Shown: positions 58,381 to 64,000 of the stretch, in pieces
How the letters are laid out: each line of letters opens with the position of its first letter
How positions within the stretch are numbered: position 1 is the first letter of the stretch
Source: a virus
Strand: one strand, 5' to 3'
Virus record (IMG/VR): IMGVR_UViG_3300033146_002768
Span: 143,112-207,111 of that record
Length of the DNA: 64,000 bases
The notes under the pieces: model-generated
Databases searched by the model: none
Seen by the model: the letters and a program-made list of their open reading frames with translations, nothing else
What the model was told of the DNA's origin: nothing
Position numbers and translations under genes: made by a program

Positions 58381-58813
58381 TATTTGACCCACCTTCCATT
58401 ATTTGATCTATGGATGCTTGTTTAATTTCATCATGTTCTGCTTTAGTATTAAAATATTCTACTAAAGTAAACATGAAAGTTTCTTCATCGCCATATAAAT
58501 ATTCAAACTCTTTTGTTAAAGTTGGACCTAATAATTTTAATGTTAATTTTCCAAAGTCAATTGAATTTTGTTTAATTATATCATCGTCTGGTTTAGTACC
58601 AGAAATTGAATATACTAATATTTTATCTTTATATATTATATCAAATGCTTTCTCCATATAATATTCAAGTATAGCAACATAAAGAGTATGTTTATCAACA
58701 TAAGATTGTCTTTTTTTATATTCTAAATAATTAGAAACAACTTTTAAACTTGGTATATATAGAATAAAAATTGTTAATATAATAATTCCTGTTATAATAT
58801 AAAGATTATCCAT
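58367..58813 (-). CDS. Membrane-anchored head-operon protein, 148 residues
   Basis: One N-terminal hydrophobic helix at residues 4-24 (LYIITGIIILTIFILYIPSL) is followed by a soluble helical part (YLEYKKRQSYVDKHTLYVAILEYY). It is probably anchored in the inner membrane with the C-terminal part exposed. T4 assembles proheads on the membrane with a dedicated initiator protein, so a similar role is conceivable. No family is recognised. Confidence 0.6.
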   Translation of the reverse strand: MDNLYIITGIIILTIFILYIPSLKVVSNYLEYKKRQSYVDKHTLYVAILEYYMEKAFDIIYKDKILVYSISGTKPDDDIIKQNSIDFGKLTLKLLGPTLTKEFEYLYGDEETFMFTLVEYFNTKAEHDEIKQASIDQIMEGGSNNEIV

Positions 58814-59096
58814 CTGTTATAATATCCTCTGTTTTACTATCTGATTTTTTTGGTTCTTCTTTAGGAGTTCTTTTCTTATATACTCTTTTTCTTTTACCTT
58901 CCTCATTTACAACAATAGAAGTTATTTGATGTGGTCTTATAATAACATTTGAATTACTAGTTTCTAAAATAACAACATTACCAACAGATAATAATTTAGA
59001 AAGTTCCTGAGTATATTCATTAAGATTATCATCATTTTCATCTTCGATTATAAGAGGTTCAGTATTCGGTTGTAGAATTTTGATAATTTTTTTCAT
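58806..59096 (-). CDS. Hypothetical 96-residue protein with basic tail
   Basis: The family is not recognised. A beta-rich N-terminal half (KIIKILQPNTEPLIIED, VVILETSNSNVIIRPHQITSIVV) is followed by a basic, probably flexible tail (KRKRVYKKRTPKEEPKKSD). The tail composition resembles the tail of 59116-59400 next to it. It overlaps the following gene by eight bases. Confidence 0.55.
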   Translation of the reverse strand: MKKIIKILQPNTEPLIIEDENDDNLNEYTQELSKLLSVGNVVILETSNSNVIIRPHQITSIVVNEEGKRKRVYKKRTPKEEPKKSDSKTEDIITDG

Positions 59097-59115
59097 CTCT
59101 TATTCCTATAGTTTG

Positions 59116-59400
59116 TTATTCAGTTTCTTTTGATAATTTCTCAAGTATTGTTTTAGGAGTTGAAGTTTTCTTTTTTACTTTAGATGTTTTGTTAGTAGTC
59201 ATTGGCTTAACAGCAGGTTTTTTCTCAACAGGTTTATAATCTTCTATCTCAAAATTAATTGCTTGATGACTCATTGAAGCTTTTAATAGATTTAATTCAT
59301 TTTCATATGTAATAACAATTTCTAATGGAGTTCTAACTAAACGCCCTTTAAGAAAAAGCATTTTATTCGGTGTAATTACTTTTACTAATTGTGGTTTCAT
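59116..59400 (-). CDS. Protein with third copy of the shared small module
   Basis: The protein has 94 residues from ATG 59398-59400 with AGAGAGGA upstream; a longer frame lies in the hairpin region. Residues 1-52 correspond to the N-terminal module of the papain-like protease and of 6946-7134: FLKGRLVRTPLEIVITYEN against VINQKLVRTPTEFICFENQ. The rest is a Lys/Thr-rich flexible tail. The module in head, protease and lysis-region proteins suggests a common virion or scaffold contact. Confidence 0.6.
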   Translation of the reverse strand: MKPQLVKVITPNKMLFLKGRLVRTPLEIVITYENELNLLKASMSHQAINFEIEDYKPVEKKPAVKPMTTNKTSKVKKKTSTPKTILEKLSKETE

Positions 59401-59420
59401 AAATTCCTCTCTACGGATTA

Positions 59421-59456
59421 ATATACACACGGACACGTTAGCATCCGTGTGTATAT
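59421..59456 (-). promoter_or_regulatory. Strong intercistronic hairpin
   Basis: ATATACACACGGA (59421-59433) pairs perfectly with TCCGTGTGTATAT (59444-59456), 13 base pairs with a ten-base loop. No T-run follows, so it is not a standard terminator. It lies six bases after the stop of the acidic protein gene and just before the next ribosome site. It may stabilise the upstream mRNA or set expression ratio. Confidence 0.55.
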
Positions 59457-59461
59457 AATTG

Positions 59462-60370
59462 TTAGACTATAATATCGTCATCATCAAGATCAACTACATC
59501 GTCATCTTCCATAGACTCTGCGAAGATATCAAAAGCTTCTTCTAAAGCTTCTAATTCATCTGCGGTTCCTGGATTTCCAATTGGAGCACCAGATTCTTTG
59601 ATTTCTTTATCAACGTCAAGATCTTCTTCTTTATCATCATCGCCTTCTTTTTCTTCTGCTTTTTCTTCTGGAGTTTCTTTTCCGCCAGCAGTCATATCAT
59701 CTTCCATTTCAAGAAGTTCGTCGAACTCATCTAAGAGATCCATGTCTTCTTTCATAGCTGCTTTGATACCTTTACCAACACCATCAGAACCAGCAGGGAA
59801 TGTAGCAGGTTTTACTGCACCTTCTCCACCTTCATGTTTATCACCATCAATTAAACCAGATGAATCTTTTTCTGGATCTCCAGATGGTTCATGAACTTTT
59901 GTTTTACCGACAGGATCTTGCTCTATGTCTTCTTCAAGAAGTTCGTCTTCTTCCATCTCAGCAATCAATCTTTCAATGACAGCATTTTCAACATCGTCTT
60001 CTAGAAGTTCATCTTCTTCAAGTAGATCACCATCAAGATCAACATCTTCTTGTTTTACAGCATCAGCAATCTTTTTCTTTGCTGCATCTACTTCAATAGT
60101 CTCATCTGGTAATGCCGCTTTATCTTTTCCAACTTGTGGAATAGAAGCATCTTCATTAGTTACTGAAACACCTTTATCCGAATCTTGGTTAAAATAATAT
60201 CTTTCAAGAATTGATGCTGCGTCTTTATGTGTAGGTAGTTCTCCACCACCATCATAACCTAAAATTGGGTCTAAGAATGGACCATTAACATCGACAGTTT
60301 TTGTAGTATCATGACCTCGGTCACCTACTGATTCTTTTAATAGTTCCATATAATTAACTCTTTTACTCAT
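59462..60370 (-). CDS. Highly acidic head-region protein, 302 residues
   Basis: The family is not recognised. Most of the chain is Asp/Glu-rich and probably disordered or helical (DLLEEDELLEDDVEN, AEEKEGDDDKEEDLDVDKE, DDDVVDLDDDDIIV). The N-terminal 60 residues (NYMELLKESVGDRG, LDPILGYDGGGELP) are more ordered. Acidic core or scaffold proteins are typical of T4-type proheads, so a core role is plausible. A DNA-mimic role is an alternative. It has an AAGGAGG site, its own promoter and a following hairpin. Confidence 0.65.
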   Translation of the reverse strand: MSKRVNYMELLKESVGDRGHDTTKTVDVNGPFLDPILGYDGGGELPTHKDAASILERYYFNQDSDKGVSVTNEDASIPQVGKDKAALPDETIEVDAAKKKIADAVKQEDVDLDGDLLEEDELLEDDVENAVIERLIAEMEEDELLEEDIEQDPVGKTKVHEPSGDPEKDSSGLIDGDKHEGGEGAVKPATFPAGSDGVGKGIKAAMKEDMDLLDEFDELLEMEDDMTAGGKETPEEKAEEKEGDDDKEEDLDVDKEIKESGAPIGNPGTADELEALEEAFDIFAESMEDDDVVDLDDDDIIV

Positions 60371-60423
60371 GACAAATCCTCCTTATAAGGGTATAAATAC
60401 AAATAAATGATTTATTAGTTTAA

Positions 60424-60441
60424 CTTTATTATTTGTTCTTA
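60424..60441 (-). promoter_or_regulatory. Late promoter, AGAACA-extended, weaker core
   Basis: The sense strand reads TAAGAACAAATAATAAAG. AGAACA is intact and the core is altered. It lies between the helicase stop and the acidic protein start. The rest of this 102-base gap shows nothing else. Confidence 0.45.
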
Positions 60442-60472
60442 TAAGGAAGGTTACTTAAAGTGAGTTTGTTTC

Positions 60473-62059
60473 TTAAAATGCTTCGCCCATACCTCCAAAG
60501 TCTTTTAGTGGCGGTGGCGGTTTAGTAACTGTAAATTTATTAGATCCAAAATCTATTTTAGTACCTTGAGGAAGTGGTTGTTGTTGTTGTGCTCCATTTG
60601 GGTTTAATGCATCAGGAGAATTTTCATTATTAACTTTTCTACAACTTATAAATCTAAAGTGAGCATAATTAACTTTAAATTCCAAGCTAACATTACTAAC
60701 CCCACTTCTATTTTTACCTACTTTAGCATATACTATAGTATCATCAACCGGATTTCTAGATAATAAAATTACAAAATCTGCATGCTCAACTTTCTTTACT
60801 GATTCTGAAATCTGATCTAAACTTAATTCACCTGCATTTTGAACTCTATATGCACCTCTACCGAGTTGTGTAGGTAACCATACAGGAATATTATATTCAA
60901 CTGCTATTGTTTTCATTGATAAAGTAATATGTCCTAACTCAAGTCTATACATATCATATTTAGTATCACATTTTAATAGATCTAAATAATCTACATATAA
61001 TCCTTTAATAGTACCAGGTCCATATTCAGAAATTGCATCATCAAGAATTCCAACTATATCAAGAGGTGATACACTCATTGCAGGAAAGTATTTCATAATA
61101 ATAGTTGAATTACAAGCTTGCATTCTATCAAGAAGTTTTTGTTTAATATTAACTCCACCTGATATATCTCTTAACACATCATTTTTATCTCTTTGAAATA
61201 AAGGTTGATATGTTCTTAATAAAGATTCTTCAATAGTATTTTCAAGAGTTATGTAAATATAAACATTCTCAACACCATCTTTTTTAGGTTTAGGTTTATC
61301 TTCTGGTGCATCAAATATATTTGGATTAGAGGTTGCGGCATTAATAATTATATTATTTAAAAATGTCGATTTACCAGAACCCGGAGCTCCACCGATAACA
61401 TATAATCTTGATGGTTCTCCACCTCCATTCAATATTTCATTATCAAGTATTTGGTATCCGGTAGGTGTAGTATTTTTTCTTTCATATTTTTTAACAATTA
61501 ATTCTAATACACTTTCATAATCATCTGCTACTAAATCAAGAGAAGCAGCTGCTTCAATAGAAACCCCTCTCTTCTCATTCATCATATTTAGATACATTGT
61601 TTGAATAACATTTTCATAATCCAGTGCTAAATCATCCAAACTATCAAATGACCCATCTCTAAATTGATTTACGAATTTACTTAAATCATCGTAATTTTCA
61701 AATAATGAATTATAAGTCTTTTTTAATCTTAATTGTTTTACTATATCGACAGCAGCACTATCTTTAATTACTTCAGTTCTTTTAAACTCTAAAAAATCTT
61801 GAAGCATATTAAATTTCTTGCTATACATTAAACTATCAATAGCATTTTGGGTAGATTTATCATCCATCTTCATTTGACATATTTTCTTTAAACAATCAAA
61901 TTTAGTCTTAACATTCATAGGAATTTCTAACTGTTCTTTAGATTCATGAAAACCTAGAACAGATAAGACATCTCTATATAAAGCTTTATTCTTTTTTATT
62001 TTAATAGACTTATTTATAACAACACTAAAACAAGAATTTAAAAAAGATTCTGTTATCAA
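60473..62059 (-). CDS. DnaB-like replicative helicase
   Basis: The protein has 528 residues. The RecA-type helicase core has PTGYQILDNEILNGGGEPSRLYVIGG, Walker A GAPGSGKST, YIYITLENTIEESLL, the Walker B-like GLYVDYLDLL and PTQLGRGAY (H3/H4 motif). It unwinds DNA 5' to 3' at the fork as a hexamer. The N-terminal half is diverged and the C-terminus ends in a glutamine/proline-rich tail. It is unusual that it lies in the late minus-strand run rather than with replication genes. Confidence 0.88.
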   Translation of the reverse strand: MITESFLNSCFSVVINKSIKIKKNKALYRDVLSVLGFHESKEQLEIPMNVKTKFDCLKKICQMKMDDKSTQNAIDSLMYSKKFNMLQDFLEFKRTEVIKDSAAVDIVKQLRLKKTYNSLFENYDDLSKFVNQFRDGSFDSLDDLALDYENVIQTMYLNMMNEKRGVSIEAAASLDLVADDYESVLELIVKKYERKNTTPTGYQILDNEILNGGGEPSRLYVIGGAPGSGKSTFLNNIIINAATSNPNIFDAPEDKPKPKKDGVENVYIYITLENTIEESLLRTYQPLFQRDKNDVLRDISGGVNIKQKLLDRMQACNSTIIMKYFPAMSVSPLDIVGILDDAISEYGPGTIKGLYVDYLDLLKCDTKYDMYRLELGHITLSMKTIAVEYNIPVWLPTQLGRGAYRVQNAGELSLDQISESVKKVEHADFVILLSRNPVDDTIVYAKVGKNRSGVSNVSLEFKVNYAHFRFISCRKVNNENSPDALNPNGAQQQQPLPQGTKIDFGSNKFTVTKPPPPLKDFGGMGEAF

Positions 62060-62072
62060 AAACTACCTCCTA

Positions 62073-62444
62073 TCATCTACTAAGGTTGTATGCTATTTTT
62101 CGCTCTAATTTTTTTCTATAATCTTTATCAATACTTTGTTTAATTTCTTCACTTGATTTTTTAAATGGGACATCATCTTCTGGAAACCAACAAGACCATT
62201 CCATAAATATTTGAGAGTTAATATTCCTCTCTACTTCTTCATTTATTCTTTTACCAACAACATTTTCAATCCAATCAAGTTTTCCGTCTCCATAACATTT
62301 TTGACATGATATATGAGATGAAAAAAATCTTTGATACTTTTTATCTTTCTTAATCTCTATTTGACCAGTACCTTTACACACTTTACATTCTGATTCGCCT
62401 GTTTTTAGTTCATCATATGCTTTATAATCTTTTTTAATATCCAT
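62073..62444 (-). CDS. DnaJ-type zinc-finger phage protein
   Basis: The protein has 123 residues. Two CxxCxGxG-like knuckles, CKVCKGTGQIE and CQKCYGDGKLDW, form one zinc centre, as in the cysteine-rich region of DnaJ but without J domain. WIENVVGKRI follows and is found in other phage proteins with this knuckle. It lies between helicase and transglycosylase-like genes. It may be a small virion or assembly factor. Confidence 0.65.
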   Translation of the reverse strand: MDIKKDYKAYDELKTGESECKVCKGTGQIEIKKDKKYQRFFSSHISCQKCYGDGKLDWIENVVGKRINEEVERNINSQIFMEWSCWFPEDDVPFKKSSEEIKQSIDKDYRKKLERKIAYNLSR

Positions 62445-62446
62445 AA

Positions 62447-63820
62447 CTACACCGTTAACAATCTAGTTGTATGATCTAAATCAGAAAACTCATCTTTAGC
62501 TAAATGTTTATTAACAATATACTTACAATAATCTTCATCAAGATCAATTAACATTTTAATTGAATTAACTAATGAGTGAGTTTTGGCTTTTTGTTTTCTA
62601 GTTATTTTTCCTTGATTAACATTTTGAGTTACTAAACCACATTGTTTATTAAACTCTTCTAAGTCACCTGATTGATATATTGGGAATACTTCACTTGCTT
62701 TTTGTCTTAGTAATAATTGAGTATCAGCATATGTTCTTAACACCAAACACGCTGCATATAATCTAAAATCATCTGGAAATGTTCCTGTAACTTTATTATA
62801 AATTTCAAAAGTTTTAAGTCTTTTTAAATTATAACGATCCGACATATTATTTATTCTATCTTCAATAATATCAGTAACACTTGTTGTAGTATTAGGATGA
62901 AATCTTTTATCAAGACATGCTGTTCGTAAATCAACTTTTCTTATAATTTTATCATTATCTAATATATGTATTGTTCTACCTCTCATTAGACCTTTAAACA
63001 CACCAGAACTATCATAACTAATTCTTAATTCAACATCGTGAGTTTCTTTAACAACCTTTTGGAATATCTCATAAAAGAAAATGTCTCTAAAATTAGCTCC
63101 ACCTAATATATGAAAGTCTAATTCTTTTCGACCAGCTGCAATAGCTTTTTTAAGGACAGGAATCAAAGGAAGAACATAAATTATACAAGGTATAGCAGTA
63201 TCAGAACTCATATTAGCAACTATACCGCCAGTACCAAAATGAGTAAATGCATCTAATTCTGTATAGATATCCCACAGTTTAGGAGTTCTAAAATGATGAA
63301 TATAAATCACTTTATCTCTTACCTCTTTAGGTAACTGTCTTGCCATATTATAAGTTCGTTCATTACCATAAAAAATATCATCAAAGTTTTTAAATAATTT
63401 ACAACCAGGACCAGGAGGCAAATCTAATATAAATGCTTTATCAATACAATCATGTTCTTCTCTTAAAAATTGATGATATAATTGAATTAAGTTTTCAGTT
63501 TCATGTTCATCTATTCTTCCTATAGATGCTTGGAATCCGCCGCTATCAACTATAAAATTACAATTATCAAATATTCCTAATGATCTGCAATCTCTAAATA
63601 GAGCTGCTTCCTTTGCAACATATTTATCATATTTCTTTTTACCAGTAAAATTTTGACCAAATGAATGTAGGAAACCATGACATGTTTCGGATAGAAAATT
63701 CGACATAATATCTGGTGTGAAATTATCATCCCAATTATCCTGCATATTTTTAATCGAGAAATTTTTCACATAGGTTGCCATAGTCTCAAAACCGGCTAAC
63801 ACATAATTACTATCTGACAT
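62447..63820 (-). CDS. tRNA-guanine-transglycosylase-like protein, DpdA-like candidate
   Basis: The protein has 457 residues. FIVDSGGFQASIG matches the TGT substrate-site DSGGFQ. AFILDLPPGPG, THFGTGGIVAN and HILGGANF follow in the order of TIM-barrel strands. The late zinc site of tRNA-acting TGT is not evident. Phage TGT paralogs of the DpdA type insert 7-deazaguanine into DNA. Synthesis genes (folE, queC/D/E) are not in this window. It could instead modify tRNA or be a diverged barrel. Confidence 0.6.
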   Translation of the reverse strand: MSDSNYVLAGFETMATYVKNFSIKNMQDNWDDNFTPDIMSNFLSETCHGFLHSFGQNFTGKKKYDKYVAKEAALFRDCRSLGIFDNCNFIVDSGGFQASIGRIDEHETENLIQLYHQFLREEHDCIDKAFILDLPPGPGCKLFKNFDDIFYGNERTYNMARQLPKEVRDKVIYIHHFRTPKLWDIYTELDAFTHFGTGGIVANMSSDTAIPCIIYVLPLIPVLKKAIAAGRKELDFHILGGANFRDIFFYEIFQKVVKETHDVELRISYDSSGVFKGLMRGRTIHILDNDKIIRKVDLRTACLDKRFHPNTTTSVTDIIEDRINNMSDRYNLKRLKTFEIYNKVTGTFPDDFRLYAACLVLRTYADTQLLLRQKASEVFPIYQSGDLEEFNKQCGLVTQNVNQGKITRKQKAKTHSLVNSIKMLIDLDEDYCKYIVNKHLAKDEFSDLDHTTRLLTV

Positions 63821-63845
63821 AGTTTCACCTTTCGCTTATATTTAA

Positions 63846-63864
63846 TATTTATAATATGTTACAA
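63846..63864 (-). promoter_or_regulatory. Late promoter, AACA-extended
   Basis: The sense strand reads TTGTAACATATTATAAATA. The core TATAAATA is perfect, and TAACATA replaces AGAACATA. It is oriented toward 62447-63820. Confidence 0.6.
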
Positions 63865-63888
63865 TTGTTCATTATATTTTCTATTTCA

Positions 63889-64000
63889 TTATTCATCATC
63901 TCTTAATTCTGCAACTGTTGGAGTTTCATCATTATATGATACTCGTTTATGATAAATACTTTCAAGTTCTTTAATGAGAATTTTTTTAGTAGTATTTAAC
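63889..64000 (-). CDS. C-terminal end of an unidentified gene
   Basis: An open frame enters from the right window edge and ends with TAA at 63889-63891, giving about 36 residues. The end is KKILIKELESIYHKRVSYND then ETPTVAELRDDE, which is charged and helical. Nothing can be said about its function. Confidence 0.5.
   Translation of the reverse strand, partial: LNTTKKILIKELESIYHKRVSYNDETPTVAELRDDE

Noticed and set aside
59598-60197. Two plus-strand serine-rich frames
   Set aside because: They are antisense readings of the acidic protein gene, where GAA/GAT-rich codons give serine-rich complement.
1-64000. tRNA genes, integrase or attachment sites
   Set aside because: No cloverleaf-like sequence, CCA-ended stem or recombinase motif was noticed by eye. 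A tRNA scan would be needed to exclude tRNAs firmly.

Overview
The window is a stretch of a large, AT-rich double-stranded DNA phage genome of the T4-like capsid lineage. The evidence is a compact head-morphogenesis block: a gp20-like portal, a gp21-like (S80) prohead protease and a gp23-like major capsid protein, in that order. Collagen/C1q-like fibre proteins, an M15 endolysin and TATAAATA-type late promoters are also present. No tRNA, rRNA, integrase or CRISPR array was seen. The host cannot be named from the sequence.

Layout. (1) 1-8496, minus strand: fibre/appendage proteins sharing N- and C-terminal modules, a receiver-PAS protein, a lysis pair (coiled-coil/membrane protein plus M15 peptidase) and a papain-like protease. 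(2) 8583-23681, minus strand: one long, tightly overlapping operon with seven radical SAM proteins, two NodU/CmcH-type carbamoyltransferases, a 34-residue protein, an SGNH-like protein, four glycosyltransferase-like proteins, a polysaccharide-deacetylase-like protein and a methyltransferase-like protein. (3) 23809-32183, minus strand: two virion-type proteins followed by five more radical SAM proteins. These are interleaved with two paralogous proteins ending in tandem CxCNYxCT repeats and with a third Cys-containing repeat protein. (4) 32502-33125, minus strand: a zinc-finger/Vsr-like nuclease. (5) 33245-49584, plus strand: an early/middle-type operon with two metallophosphoesterases, a NADAR protein, NAD-dependent DNA ligase, nicotinamidase, nicotinate phosphoribosyltransferase, NAD synthetase, RNase HI, a phosphoribosyltransferase, a HAD-like protein, and a von Willebrand A / PP2C / protein-kinase set resembling the TerY-phosphorylation triad. 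(6) 49858-50640, plus strand: a PrsW-like membrane protease with its own late promoter. (7) 50700-64000, minus strand: a homing-type nuclease, major capsid, protease, portal, small head proteins, an acidic protein, DnaB-like helicase and a tRNA-guanine-transglycosylase/DpdA-like protein.

How it may work together. Minus-strand late genes are preceded by a recurring promoter with consensus near TAGAACATATTATAAATA, that is, a T4-like late element extended upstream by AGAACA. Plus-strand genes supply nucleic-acid metabolism and NAD salvage, which would feed the NAD-dependent ligase, plus a phospho-signalling triad. The most unusual part is 8583-32183: twelve radical SAM genes in about 24 kb. Five of them flank Cys-repeat proteins that look like radical SAM peptide substrates inside a virion-protein operon. 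I infer a phage system for post-translational modification of a structural Cys-repeat protein, next to a separate glycan/carbamoyl modification operon. Both functions are inferred from gene families and context.
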